Assembly (NCBI RefSeq): GCF_009914335.1
Contig: NZ_CP043925.1
Span: 2,418,001-2,482,000, forward strand
Reading direction: 5' to 3'
DNA: 64,000 nt
Source: Proteus columbae
Lineage (GTDB): Bacteria; Pseudomonadota; Gammaproteobacteria; Enterobacterales; Enterobacteriaceae
Of this stretch, positions 6,891 through 15,213 are shown piece after piece. The notes beneath the pieces were generated by a model. It was not told the DNA's origin and made no database searches. It was given only the letters and a program-made list of their open reading frames with translations. The number at the start of each line of letters is the position of its first letter. The first letter of the stretch is position 1. Position numbers and translations under genes: made by a program.

Positions 6891-7265
6891 ATGAGCCAAG
6901 AAGATCGTAAGACAAATGTCCCTGACTTTCTTTCTGAATTAGATGCTGGCGTTTTTGAAAATAAAGTCTCTGCTGTTTTAAATGATGTGGCTTTAGGCGT
7001 TTTAAATAATGGTGGAAAAGGCAAAGTCACTATTGAATTAGATTTTGCTCGCATTAGTAATTCAATGGAAGAAAAACGAGTTGAAATAGCTCATAAGCTT
7101 AAATTCTCTGCACCAACACCTAGAGGAAAACGGACTGAGGAAGATACCACCAAAACACCTATGTACGTGGGTAAAGGTGGCAAGTTGACCATTATGCAAG
7201 AAGATCAAGGTCAATTATTTTCTTTACAAGGTCAACCCGAAGGTAAATTAAAAGCCATTAATTAG
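6891..7265 (+). CDS. Conserved phage protein of the DUF2303 neighbourhood
   Basis: This 124-aa protein has the conserved start NVPDFLSELDAGVFENKVSAVL and the patterns LNNGGKGKVTIELDF and TPMYVGKGGKLTIM. I recall the same pair of genes, this one then DUF2303, in many enterobacterial prophages. Function is unknown. The two genes are 65 bp apart and co-oriented. A three-codon frame (ATGAGGTTATAG) directly precedes the start and probably is not meaningful. Confidence 0.75.
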   Translation: MSQEDRKTNVPDFLSELDAGVFENKVSAVLNDVALGVLNNGGKGKVTIELDFARISNSMEEKRVEIAHKLKFSAPTPRGKRTEEDTTKTPMYVGKGGKLTIMQEDQGQLFSLQGQPEGKLKAIN

Positions 7266-7330
7266 TTTTCTTATTTTTAATTAAACCTGTCCATTTAATT
7301 TAATACTTTTAAATAAGTAGGAGTTTACTC

Positions 7331-8158
7331 ATGTCTCAATTAGACAGTAATGCTATTTCGCAAATTCAAGATATGACAGTGGCTTCATTAAGTCTCAATG
7401 CAATAGAGAAGTCATTATGCCCAGCGATTGTGCTTCCGAATGACTTTAAAGTAAGTAGTTTAGAAAATTTACAAGAAGGTCGTTTCCGTTTTCGCGGGGA
7501 AATGAAAACAACCAGTATCAGCGACTTTGTTAAATACTCAATCAAGAATGCGATTGAAGAAGGTGTTAGTTGCTTTATTGATGCCGATGAAATGAGTGCA
7601 GAAACTATTTTTAATCTCGGCACAATAGGTAAAGCAGGTCATGCTGATAACACTGCTATTGTGAAATTAAAACAAACCGCCCCATTCACAGCATTATTAA
7701 AAATGGATGGTGTTAAATATCGTCAAAAACAATTAGCCGAGTGGTTAGAAGATTGGCACGATTATTTAATGGCATTTGATGCTGACGGTAATGTTTTAGA
7801 TATCAAACAAGCTATTTCTGCTGTTCGTCGTATTACGATTGAATCAACACGCTCTGCTGAACATGAAGATGCTGATTTTAGTGCTAAGCGCTCAGTGTTA
7901 GAAAATGTTGAAGCAAAAAGCAAAGACATTATGCCTGCCACATTCCAGTTTACTTGTACTCCTTATGACGAATTAAAAGAACGTAGCATTAAATTACGTT
8001 ATAGCGTACTCACTGGTGATGATATTCCCGTTTTAGTCCTTCGAATCATTCAACTTGAAAAACTTGAAGAACAAATCGCTCAAGAGTTTCGAGATATGCT
8101 TTGCAATAAATTCAATGAAAGCAAAATTGAAATATTCATTGGTAAATTTTCAGCGTAA
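7331..8158 (+). CDS. DUF2303 / YfdQ-type phage protein
   Basis: This 275-aa protein is recognised by its overall similarity to E. coli CPS-53 YfdQ: FRGEMKTTSISDFVKYS, GKAGHADNTAIVKLKQTAPF, LAEWLEDWHDYLMAF, and the C-terminal LKERSIKLRYSVLTGDDIPVLVLRI. The biochemical role is not established. In CPS-53 the next gene is the HD nucleotidase yfdR, and the same order holds here. A good GGAG site precedes ATG 7331. Confidence 0.85.
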   Translation: MSQLDSNAISQIQDMTVASLSLNAIEKSLCPAIVLPNDFKVSSLENLQEGRFRFRGEMKTTSISDFVKYSIKNAIEEGVSCFIDADEMSAETIFNLGTIGKAGHADNTAIVKLKQTAPFTALLKMDGVKYRQKQLAEWLEDWHDYLMAFDADGNVLDIKQAISAVRRITIESTRSAEHEDADFSAKRSVLENVEAKSKDIMPATFQFTCTPYDELKERSIKLRYSVLTGDDIPVLVLRIIQLEKLEEQIAQEFRDMLCNKFNESKIEIFIGKFSA

Positions 8159-8168
8159 TTAATCATAC

Positions 8169-8193
8169 AAACGCCACTAACTTGGTGGCGTTT
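8169..8193 (+). terminator. Hairpin between DUF2303 and HD genes
   Basis: A perfect 9-bp stem (AAACGCCAC/GTGGCGTTT) with a 7-base loop. The T-run is short (TTTATAAAATT), so it may be a leaky terminator or an attenuator. Confidence 0.5.
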
Positions 8194-8215
8194 ATAAAAT
8201 TGTGTGGAGAGAATA

Positions 8216-8665
8216 ATGTCTTATATTGCAACAACAACAAATAAACATTTCTATTATCTCGATGTACGGATCGAAGATATAGATATTCAAGATATTGCCA
8301 GTGGCCTTGCTAATGAATGTCGCTTTAATGGGCTGATTGATAATTTCTATTCAGTTGCTCAACACTTGGTATATGTCAGCTATTTAGTTGCACCTGAATA
8401 TGCTTTAGAAGCCTTACTTCATGATGCTAGTGAAGCCTATGTAAAAGATCTGCCATCAACTATATCTGATGCAGTTAATTTTGCTGACTTAATGATGTTA
8501 GCCACAGAAAAACGTGATTTGGAAATTGATGTTGGTAGTAATTGGTTAATGCTTGATGATATTCCAGAAAGTGATTTTGTTGTTAACCCACTAACACCAC
8601 CACAAGCAAAGTCAATGTTCCTACGCCGTTTTTATGAGTTATGTAAAGGAAAGATAAATGGATGA
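8216..8665 (+). CDS. HD-domain nucleotidase, YfdR type, internally shortened
   Basis: This 149-aa protein starts at ATG 8216, since GGAGAG lies seven bases upstream. It has the HD signature: H50 in YSVAQH, HD at 69-70 (LLHDASEAY) and D91 (FADLMMLATEKRDL). YfdR-type enzymes dephosphorylate deoxynucleoside monophosphates. Compared with YfdR as I remember it (about 178 aa), the segment between LHDASEAY and the FADL motif is about 28 residues shorter (VKDLPSTISDAVN). The frame is intact, so an in-frame deletion in the lid region is likely. The metal ligands remain; activity is uncertain. Confidence 0.8.
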   Translation: MSYIATTTNKHFYYLDVRIEDIDIQDIASGLANECRFNGLIDNFYSVAQHLVYVSYLVAPEYALEALLHDASEAYVKDLPSTISDAVNFADLMMLATEKRDLEIDVGSNWLMLDDIPESDFVVNPLTPPQAKSMFLRRFYELCKGKING

Positions 8666-8996
8666 TGATAGTTATTTCACACTGAAAGAGTACGCAAGGA
8701 AACTAAAGATTTCTCGTCATACTATATATCGAAATCCTACTAATTTTTTTATGTTTCGAGTAGGTGGTTCATGGAGAGCAAACCGCGAAAGTTTGAAAAA
8801 ATTTGAGCTAGCACAGTTTAATGACAACAATATTTACTGGCTAACATTAGTCAGTGGTGGGAGAAATTCAAAATGCCGATCTACAAAAGAGGTAAAAAAT
8901 ACTGGATTGATATCACATCTCCAAATGGAAAAAGAATTAGACAATCTGCTGGCACCTCGGACAAAACAAAAGCGCAAGAATATCATGACAAGTTGA
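8658..8996 (+). CDS. Excisionase-like helix-turn-helix protein
   Basis: The ATG at 8658 overlaps the stop of the HD gene. Residues 5-50 form a winged-helix, MerR/Xis-like domain (YFTLKEYARKLKISRHTIYR, then FFMFRVGGSWRANRESLKKFE). The last 40 residues are encoded by DNA that also encodes the integrase N-terminus in another frame. Its place directly before int, with a DNA-binding fold, supports a role as recombination directionality factor. It could instead be a small transcription regulator. Confidence 0.75.
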   Translation: MDDDSYFTLKEYARKLKISRHTIYRNPTNFFMFRVGGSWRANRESLKKFELAQFNDNNIYWLTLVSGGRNSKCRSTKEVKNTGLISHLQMEKELDNLLAPRTKQKRKNIMTS

Positions 8997-9892
8997 AATA
9001 TGACTTATGGCAACTAGATAAATTGGATAAGCATCCTGATAAGATCTTCGATGAAATTATTATTCTTGCTTTAAAAGATGCAGAAGGACAGAGAAGTTTT
9101 TCAAATAAACAGACCCAAGCTAAATATTTCTTAGGTATTTTTAAAGGGAGAAAAATATCAACAATCACAAGGGAAGAAATAGCTAACTCTTTACCTATTT
9201 ATAGTACAGCGAGAAAAAGAAAGCTATCTAATGCATCTAAAAATAGATATAGAGCTTTCATTATGCGAGCTTTTTCACTTGCTCATAAAATGGGATGGAT
9301 TAAAGAACAATTATATATTCCAAGAATGAGGGAACCTACGGTTAGAGTCCGATGGATTAAAAAAGAGCAAGCAATTGATTTAATTAATAATTTAAAACTT
9401 AAGTGGATGAAAGACCTTGTTAGTTTAGCTTTACTGACTGGAGCCAGACAAGGAGAATTACTTTCATTAACGTGGCGCAATGTAGACTTAGACAAAGGTA
9501 TAGCTATTATTACTGCTGAAAATGCAAAGTCGAAACGAGCTCGCACTCTTCCACTTAATGAAGAGGCAGTAAATATTCTAAAAAATATCCCACGAAAATT
9601 CGATTACATATTTACTAGAACTGGAAAGAAAAAACATTCAATCGGCTTAGAGGATTTCGCACGAGCAATAAAGTTAACTAGATTGGTTGATTTTAGATTT
9701 CATGATTTGAGACATACATGGGCAAGTTGGCATGTGCAAAATGGAACCCCATTGATGGTACTTAAAGAAATGGGAGGATGGGAGACTTTAGAAATGGTTA
9801 AAAGGTACGCCCATTTAAATACAGAACATTTAAGTAAATATAGTGAACTCGTCACAATTTCGCCACACTCGATAGATAAGACCAAAAAATGA
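8873..9892 (+). CDS. int: Phage integrase (tyrosine recombinase)
   Basis: This 339-aa protein has an N-terminal arm-binding domain (MPIYKRGKKYWIDITSPNGK), a SAM-like core-binding region (about 60-150) and a catalytic domain. The catalytic residues are visible: R192 (TGARQGE), H277 and R280 (HDLRHTW), W303 (GGWETL) and the nucleophile Y312 (KRYAHLN); K219 or K221 may be the beta-strand lysine. GGGAG precedes the ATG. The gene overlaps the excisionase-like frame by 124 bp and is the last phage gene before flagellar DNA. Confidence 0.95.
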   Translation: MPIYKRGKKYWIDITSPNGKRIRQSAGTSDKTKAQEYHDKLKYDLWQLDKLDKHPDKIFDEIIILALKDAEGQRSFSNKQTQAKYFLGIFKGRKISTITREEIANSLPIYSTARKRKLSNASKNRYRAFIMRAFSLAHKMGWIKEQLYIPRMREPTVRVRWIKKEQAIDLINNLKLKWMKDLVSLALLTGARQGELLSLTWRNVDLDKGIAIITAENAKSKRARTLPLNEEAVNILKNIPRKFDYIFTRTGKKKHSIGLEDFARAIKLTRLVDFRFHDLRHTWASWHVQNGTPLMVLKEMGGWETLEMVKRYAHLNTEHLSKYSELVTISPHSIDKTKK

Positions 9893-10064
9893 AACAACTA
9901 ATATCTTAATTAATTGATATTTTACAATAGTAATAATGCTCTATTATATTCAATTCAATAAAATTTAATGCTTGAGATATCATAAAATAAATAATAAATC
10001 TCAATCTATTAATATTTAATGAAATTAAAAAAATTAAAAGGTAAGAAAGATAGTTTACTTAATA
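9893..10064. other. Prophage-chromosome junction, no gene
   Basis: Very AT-rich DNA between the integrase stop and the flagellin terminator. One attachment half-site must lie here if the element is bounded by int, but without the other end the core cannot be defined. No tRNA or coding sequence is visible. Confidence 0.5.
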
Positions 10065-10066
10065 TA

Positions 10067-10092
10067 AAAAGGCCCTCTTACGAGGACCTTTT
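10067..10092 (-). terminator. fliC intrinsic terminator
   Basis: Stem of ten pairs (AAAGGTCCTC / GAGGGCCTTT on the minus strand, one G-U) with a GTAA loop and a T-rich tail, 37 bp after the flagellin stop codon. Confidence 0.85.
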
Positions 10093-10128
10093 GAATATAG
10101 AAAGGTATCTTTTGTGTCAGTGTACGAA

Positions 10129-11289
10129 TTAACGTAACAGAGACAGAACAGTTTGTGGTACTTGGTTTGCTTGAGCAAGTACTGAAGTACCCGCTTGTTG
10201 CAGAATTTGACCACGGCTCATGTTAGAAACTTCTGTTGCATAGTCAGCATCTAGGATACGGCTACGTGCAGCAGATAAGTTGTTAACAGTGTTGTTCAGG
10301 TTGTTGATAGTAGATTCAAAACGGTTTTGAATCGCACCTAAAGAAGAACGCATACCGTCAACAGTGTTGATTGCGTCATCTAAAGTTTTCAGTTGAGCTT
10401 CTGCTTTAGCTTCTGCTTTAGTTACGTCATCCGCAGTTGCAACTTTAACATCACTACCCGCTGTAAATTTGATTACTTTATCACCAGTAGCTAATGCAGG
10501 ATTAGTCACTTTCAGATCAGCTTTGAAAGTTACATCTTTCTTAGAACCATCAGCTTCTGCAACTTCAGCAACGATATAATGTTGACCATTTTTATCAACA
10601 CTTGCAGATTTAACATCAACGTTTTGAGCCTTGCCGCCATAGTTTACGTCAACTTTACCTAAACCCGTAGCAACTTTACCATCAGCATCAGCAGGAGCTA
10701 ATGCAGCTGCATCTTTAGCAGTTAAATCAGCAGCTTTAACACCACTAAATGCTTCTGCGCCAACTTCTAATTCGTTAACTTTCAGCGTTTTGCTGTCAAC
10801 TTTTTTCAGATCAAATTCAATTTTTTCTTTATCGTTAGTACCAACATGAACGGTCATTTTTTCTTTTTCGCCGCTCAGTACTTTAACGCCGTTGAATTGA
10901 GTTTGTTCAGAAATACGGTCGATTTCTTTTAAACGCTCACCAACTTCTTCTTGGATTGATTTGATATCTGATTCTGAGTTAGAACCGTTTTTAGCTTGAA
11001 CTGTTAACTCACGGATACGTTGTAAGTTGTTGTTGATTTCGTTCAAAGCACCTTCAGTAGTTTGAGCGATAGAGATACCATCGTTCGCATTACGTGCTGC
11101 TTGAGTTAAACCATTTACGTTTGAAGTGAAACGGTTAGCAATCGCTTGACCTGCTGCATCGTCTTTCGCGCTGTTGATACGTAAACCAGAAGACAGACGC
11201 TCGATTGCACTTCCTAAAGCTCCCTGAGATTTATTCAGGTTGTTTTGAGTTACCAGAGACAGATAGTTGGTATTAATGACTTGTGCCAT
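10129..11289 (-). CDS. fliC: Flagellin (filament subunit)
   Basis: This 386-aa flagellin is called FlaA/FliC1 in Proteus. The N-terminal D0/D1 ([57 protein letters not shown]) and the C-terminal D1/D0 ([57 protein letters not shown]) are canonical. The middle (about 170-300) is Ala/Lys/Asp-rich and variable, as expected for the surface-exposed domains. It is exported by the flagellar type III system with FliS as chaperone. Transcription is from the sigma-28 site at 11368-11394. Proteus often has a second flagellin gene downstream; here a prophage lies in that position. Confidence 0.97.
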   Translation of the reverse strand: MAQVINTNYLSLVTQNNLNKSQGALGSAIERLSSGLRINSAKDDAAGQAIANRFTSNVNGLTQAARNANDGISIAQTTEGALNEINNNLQRIRELTVQAKNGSNSESDIKSIQEEVGERLKEIDRISEQTQFNGVKVLSGEKEKMTVHVGTNDKEKIEFDLKKVDSKTLKVNELEVGAEAFSGVKAADLTAKDAAALAPADADGKVATGLGKVDVNYGGKAQNVDVKSASVDKNGQHYIVAEVAEADGSKKDVTFKADLKVTNPALATGDKVIKFTAGSDVKVATADDVTKAEAKAEAQLKTLDDAINTVDGMRSSLGAIQNRFESTINNLNNTVNNLSAARSRILDADYATEVSNMSRGQILQQAGTSVLAQANQVPQTVLSLLR

Positions 11290-11367
11290 AGCTAGATTCC
11301 TTTAAAATCAAGTCGATAAAATAAAAGTTTGCCTATTCATTTTCGGTGTTAATCACCGGCAACAAGT

Positions 11368-11394
11368 TTATCGGCACTCCACATACAACCTTTA
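11368..11394 (-). promoter_or_regulatory. Sigma-28 (FliA) promoter of fliC
   Basis: TAAA, 15 bases, GCCGATAA on the minus strand: a perfect match to the class 3 flagellar consensus, about 70 bases upstream of the flagellin start. Confidence 0.93.
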
Positions 11395-11606
11395 ACTTTT
11401 CCTACAAAAATTTCTGCGATTTTTTATAGAATCGATATCAAGTTAATGATAAATAAAGAAATTAAATTATCATTTTTTTATTTATTTTTTATCAATTTTC
11501 GTCTCAACGTTTTTTTAACCCATCTAAATTCGACTTTGGTCATCAATGGCAATAAAAGGCTTCTATATGGCAGCCTGTTTCACTCATCAAAAATACTAAA
11601 TAGACG

Positions 11607-11633
11607 TAAACTTTTCGCCGATTCTACCGATAA
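11607..11633 (+). promoter_or_regulatory. Sigma-28 promoter of fliDST
   Basis: TAAA, 15 bases, ACCGATAA: one mismatch from consensus, 43 bases upstream of the fliD start. Confidence 0.85.
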
Positions 11634-11676
11634 CATTTTTTGAGGATCATTTTACGAACACAGAAAGGAGACCAGT

Positions 11677-13107
11677 ATGGCTGGTATTGCTTCACTAGGC
11701 GTAGGCTCAGGGATGCCTCTAGGTCAAACATTGGCACAATTAGAAGCGGCGGAAAATAAGCGCCTTGAACCCCTTGATAAACAGATGAAAAGCTACGACG
11801 CTCAAATTACTGCTTACGGTAAAATGCGCGGACAGCTCGATAAATTACAAAAAGCATCAGAAGATTTAAAAAAATTCGACAAAATTGTAGGTACTAAAGT
11901 TGAAGATGAATTTGATGCTTTTAAAGTTACCACTGATGGTAAAGCAAGTGTCGGTAACTACACCGTTTCTGTTACCCAATTAGCTCAAGCTCAAACATTA
12001 AAATCTACAGCAGTCAGTGATGTAAAGAAACCGCTTGGGGAAACCTTAGGTGAAGGTAATAAACGGACATTAGTTATTACACAACCCGGCGAAGAAAAAC
12101 CATTACGTATCGAATTAGAAGATAAACAAACTTCAATTCTTGAATTACGTGATGCTATCAATAAAAAAGAAGGTAATGTTTCAGCGACTATTGTTAAAGC
12201 TGATGATAATACTAGCTATTTAGTGCTAACTTCACGTAAAGAAGGTACTAAATCTGAAATGAAAATCACCGTTGAAGGTGATGATAAGTTAAATCAATTC
12301 CTGTCGAATTCAACGGCCAAAGACGATGCATCACATACATCAGGCATGAGACAAATTGTTGACGCTAAAAATGCGAAATTAACCGTTAACGGAATTGCGA
12401 TTGAACGTCAGACTAATGAGATTAAAGATGCGCCTGAAGGGATCGTTTTAAATCTGAAAAAAACCACTGACAATAATAAAGATGGTGTCGATAAGCCTGA
12501 AATTATCAATGTAGCGCGTGACATTGAACCAATGAAAAAGGCGATTAAAGCCTGGACTGATGCTTATAACGAACTGAGCACAACGTATAAAGATTTAACC
12601 AAATACACCCAAGTTGAAAAAGGCGAAGAATCGTCTAAAAACAACGGGGTTTTATTAGGTGATAGCACCAGCCGTATGATTATGTCTGAGCTAAAAAGCT
12701 TTGTTACTAGCTCACAAAGCACATCTGAATTAGATACCCTTAATAAAATGGGTATTAAATTTAAAGTCGATGGCACATTAGAAATCGACAATAAAAAACT
12801 TGATGATGCGTTAAAAGAAAAGCCAGCTAACGTCAAAGAGTTTTTTATGGGTGATGGTAAAGAGACAGGATTTGGTACTCAAACCTATAATTACCTAAAG
12901 AAAACACTGCAATCTACAGATGGCACCTTAGATATTGCCACTGATGGTGTAAAAAAACGTAAAAAAACGTTAGATAACCAAATTAAAAACACTCAACGCA
13001 ATATTGCCGCCACGATGGAACGTTATAAAAATCAGTTCCAACAGTTAGATAAAATGGTGAACTCCATGACTAACTCTAGTGCATCAATCGGCCGTTTATT
13101 AATGTAA
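11677..13107 (+). CDS. fliD: Flagellar filament cap protein (HAP2)
   Basis: This 476-aa protein caps the growing filament and helps flagellin fold. The N-terminus ([31 protein letters not shown]) and C-terminus ([17 protein letters not shown] region ending GRLLM) are typical coiled D0/D1 parts. The middle is Lys/Asp-rich. AAGGAG precedes the ATG. First gene of the fliDST operon. Confidence 0.95.
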   Translation: MAGIASLGVGSGMPLGQTLAQLEAAENKRLEPLDKQMKSYDAQITAYGKMRGQLDKLQKASEDLKKFDKIVGTKVEDEFDAFKVTTDGKASVGNYTVSVTQLAQAQTLKSTAVSDVKKPLGETLGEGNKRTLVITQPGEEKPLRIELEDKQTSILELRDAINKKEGNVSATIVKADDNTSYLVLTSRKEGTKSEMKITVEGDDKLNQFLSNSTAKDDASHTSGMRQIVDAKNAKLTVNGIAIERQTNEIKDAPEGIVLNLKKTTDNNKDGVDKPEIINVARDIEPMKKAIKAWTDAYNELSTTYKDLTKYTQVEKGEESSKNNGVLLGDSTSRMIMSELKSFVTSSQSTSELDTLNKMGIKFKVDGTLEIDNKKLDDALKEKPANVKEFFMGDGKETGFGTQTYNYLKKTLQSTDGTLDIATDGVKKRKKTLDNQIKNTQRNIAATMERYKNQFQQLDKMVNSMTNSSASIGRLLM

Positions 13108-13126
13108 TTTTTAAAAGTAGGATAAT

Positions 13127-13525
13127 ATGTATCAACAATCAGCCAGTAAAATGTATGCTCAAATCGACGTTGAAAGCGAGATTTTAAATGCCACGCCTTA
13201 CCAGCTGATCCAGATCCTATTTAATGGGGCGCTTAGCGCCCTTCGCCGTGCATTAATATTAATGGAGCAAGGAAATATCGTAGGTAAAGGCGAAAATATT
13301 TCTAAAGCCATTAATATTATTGGTAACGGGTTAAAGCAAGGTTTGGATAAAGAAAAAGGTGGCGAGCTTGCAGAAAATCTGGAGCTCCTTTATGACTATA
13401 TGGTTAATCAGCTACTCAATGCTAACTTAAAAAATAATCCAGAAAAAATTCATGAAGTCATCAAGCTCTTAACTGAAATTTCTGATGCTTGGCAACAAAT
13501 CGGCACACAGATTAATTCTTATTAA
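13127..13525 (+). CDS. fliS: Flagellin export chaperone
   Basis: This 132-aa helical protein shows the FliS features: YAQIDVESEILNATPYQLIQILFNGALSALRRA, GKGENISKAINIIGNGLKQGLD and LLYDYMVNQLLNANLKNN. It binds the C-terminal D0 of flagellin in the cytoplasm, stops early polymerisation and delivers it to FlhA. It starts 20 bp after fliD, with TAGGA upstream. Confidence 0.95.
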   Translation: MYQQSASKMYAQIDVESEILNATPYQLIQILFNGALSALRRALILMEQGNIVGKGENISKAINIIGNGLKQGLDKEKGGELAENLELLYDYMVNQLLNANLKNNPEKIHEVIKLLTEISDAWQQIGTQINSY

Positions 13526-13543
13526 ATTAGAGTGGATAACAAT

Positions 13544-13897
13544 ATGGATATTATGGCGGCTTACGAGCATGTTTTAAAATCAAGTGAGCAAATGTTAACG
13601 CTTGCCAAAGATCAGCAATGGGATAAGCTGATAGAAATGGAAATGGATTATTTAAAAAGCGTAGAAAGTATCACTAAGATGATAAAACCTGCTGACGGTG
13701 AGCTGAGACTACAACAACGCCTCACAGATATGCTAAAGAAAATCTTAGAAAACGAAAATGAGACGCGAAATTTATTACGGGCTCGTCTAGATGAGCTTGG
13801 CATATTAATAAGACAGACTGAACAAGAGCAGAGGGTACAAAATAGCTATGGTCAGTTTACAGAACATAGTTATTATCCTGATCTCAACCTGAAATAA
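13544..13897 (+). CDS. fliT: FliD chaperone / FlhDC regulator
   Basis: This helical protein is 117 aa if it starts at ATG 13544 (MDIMAAYEHVLKSSEQMLTLA); an in-frame GTG at 13532 would add four residues. FliT binds FliD for export and, when free, binds FlhD4C2 and lowers class 2 expression. The motif AKDQQWDKLIEMEMDYLKSV is typical. It is the last gene of the operon. Confidence 0.9.
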   Translation: MDIMAAYEHVLKSSEQMLTLAKDQQWDKLIEMEMDYLKSVESITKMIKPADGELRLQQRLTDMLKKILENENETRNLLRARLDELGILIRQTEQEQRVQNSYGQFTEHSYYPDLNLK

Positions 13898-14033
13898 CTC
13901 TCCTCTGCGCCAAAAGCGGTTTTATTAGCTAATGGCGTCTTTATTTAGAAAATAACATCTCTTATTATTCAGCTTAACTTGTTATCGGTAACGTGAAAAT
14001 CAACATTTACCATTTTTGTTCTTTTGGTTTTGA

Positions 14034-14504
14034 TTACATAGACATAGATTGTACAGATTGCACTAACACCATATCAATATGTGGAATGTTATCTTCAAGA
14101 TAAGTTTCTGAATCGATAACAAAACCATGTGATTGATAAAATGAGACTAAATAAGTCTGTGCCATTATTTTTATTGTATGGGTATTAAATTGACGACACG
14201 TAGTTGCAATCGCCTCTTTTATTAACTGATGAGCAATACCACTTCCTCGCTGATGTTGAGCAACAATCACTCGCCCTATTGAGGCTTCTTTAAATGCGAT
14301 ACCTTGCGGTAATAAGCGTGCATAAGCAATCAGTTGCTGATCCTCTTCCCCTTTCGCAAACAGATGTAATGTATTTTGATCTAACCCATCCAGATCTTGA
14401 TAAGCACATTGCTGTTCACAAATAAAAACCTGATTTCTTAATGCCAAAATAGCGTAAAGCTCCTCTGTGGTGAGTTGTGAAAATGATTTTAAAATCCAAT
14501 TCAT
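14034..14504 (-). CDS. ElaA-type GNAT acetyltransferase
   Basis: The start is set at ATG 14504 (MNWILKSFSQLTTEELYAIL), with GGGAT upstream. Features of the ElaA family: LRNQVFICEQQCAYQDLDGLD, GRVIVAQHQRGSGIAHQLIKEA with the acetyl-CoA-binding RGSGIA loop, and YQSHGFVIDSETYLEDNIPHIDM. The acceptor is not known. It is transcribed away from fliT and is not a flagellar gene. Confidence 0.88.
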   Translation of the reverse strand: MNWILKSFSQLTTEELYAILALRNQVFICEQQCAYQDLDGLDQNTLHLFAKGEEDQQLIAYARLLPQGIAFKEASIGRVIVAQHQRGSGIAHQLIKEAIATTCRQFNTHTIKIMAQTYLVSFYQSHGFVIDSETYLEDNIPHIDMVLVQSVQSMSM

Positions 14505-14746
14505 ACGCTTTATCCCGTGGTTTAAAAGTGATAACAAAACAATCAATGATAATGCGATATCATCGACAAAATTTGTGTTTAATATAAATAATGAAATGAT
14601 AATGTTGATAGTGCGTTTTTATAGTGAGAAACGCAAAAGAATAGATACTCAATATAGAAAAGTAGACGATAAAACTATCAATCTCAATACGTTCAGACTC
14701 CCCACGAGCCTTTATTACTTTGCTTATCTATTTTATAAAGATAATC
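14505..14746. other. Intergenic, no gene supported
   Basis: AT-rich gap; a plus-strand open frame crosses it (14467-14850) but runs antisense to the genes on both sides, has no ribosome-binding site and looks like chance. Confidence 0.6.
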
Positions 14747-15028
14747 TTAAAGTCGTTCTAACCCTTTCCACGCTCTATTTTTTACTTCTGTCACTAAAAT
14801 GGCAGGATTTAAGGTTATTTTCTCTGCAATTGAAAAAGCCAACTCGATAACTTCTTTATGATCTTTAGTTTCAGTATGGTAATTAAACTCTGCAAGAGGC
14901 AGAACATATTTACCTTTGAATCCATCAATCTCTTTTTTAAATCCTTCTTTTACCATCTTTTGTGTTAATAACACATAGTCTGCATTTTCAGGATCAGATA
15001 ACTCAACTCTAACAGTAAACTCAGGCAT
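14747..15028 (-). CDS. DUF2622 / GhoS-like small protein
   Basis: This 93-aa protein has the ferredoxin-like pattern of the DUF2622 family: MPEFTVRVELSDPENADYVLL, KKEIDGFKGKYVLPLAEFNY and ILVTEVKNRAWKGLERL. The family contains GhoS, an RNase antitoxin that cleaves ghoT mRNA. No ghoT-like membrane toxin ORF is visible next to it, so an RNase role is only a possibility. GGAGG precedes the ATG at 15028. Confidence 0.75.
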   Translation of the reverse strand: MPEFTVRVELSDPENADYVLLTQKMVKEGFKKEIDGFKGKYVLPLAEFNYHTETKDHKEVIELAFSIAEKITLNPAILVTEVKNRAWKGLERL

Positions 15029-15157
15029 AGAAACCTCCTACAGTCTGTCTATGTCTATTGGAATTCTGTTAGCTCTCAAAGGGTAGTATATTAAATCACC
15101 CCTCATTTTCCTAGTCAGAAACTGTGATAAATAATGTGATAATGATTGAAATTAGAA

Positions 15158-15179
15158 TCGCCCACTTCACTGTGGGCGA
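15158..15179 (-). terminator. Hairpin after the serine hydrolase gene
   Basis: Perfect 8-bp stem TCGCCCAC/GTGGGCGA with a 6-base loop, 35 bp beyond the stop at 15214. The T-tail is moderate (TTCTAATTTC). Confidence 0.6.
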
Positions 15180-15213
15180 CTTATTAGCTCATAATAATCT
15201 GATAAATAATAAT

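Larger units (their letters stand above)
1..9892. mobile_element. Right-hand part of a lambda-organised prophage (left end outside window)
   Basis: The gene order reads, from the right edge inwards: integrase, excisionase-like, early genes, operator-flanked repressor, Cro-like, CII-like, replication initiator with iterons, antirepressor-like, HNH-like, antiterminator Q. This is the immunity, replication and late-control half of a temperate phage. No lysis, packaging or capsid genes are visible; they would lie to the left. The right boundary is placed at the integrase stop because flagellar genes begin about 240 bp later. No attachment-site repeat can be identified because the other end is missing, and no tRNA gene lies at the junction. 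Confidence 0.9.
11290..11676. promoter_or_regulatory. Divergent fliC-fliD control region
   Basis: This 387-bp gap contains two sigma-28 promoters pointing outward and no gene. A hairpin (CGGTG-TTAAT-CACCG, 11344-11360) would sit near the 5' end of the fliC transcript and may stabilise it. An open frame at 11446-11643 has no ribosome-binding site and is read as chance. Confidence 0.75.

Noticed and set aside
9893..10064. tRNA or tmRNA target at the integrase end
   Set aside because: No cloverleaf-like sequence or CCA-type 3' end is visible in this AT-rich gap.
11446..11643. 65-aa open frame in the fliC-fliD gap
   Set aside because: It has no ribosome-binding site, is Phe/Leu-rich by AT bias, and covers the fliD promoter.
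14467..14850. 127-aa plus-strand frame
   Set aside because: Antisense to the acetyltransferase start and the DUF2622 gene, and without a ribosome-binding site.
15029..15213. GhoT-like toxin partner for the DUF2622 gene
   Set aside because: No short hydrophobic ORF with a ribosome-binding site is found on either side.
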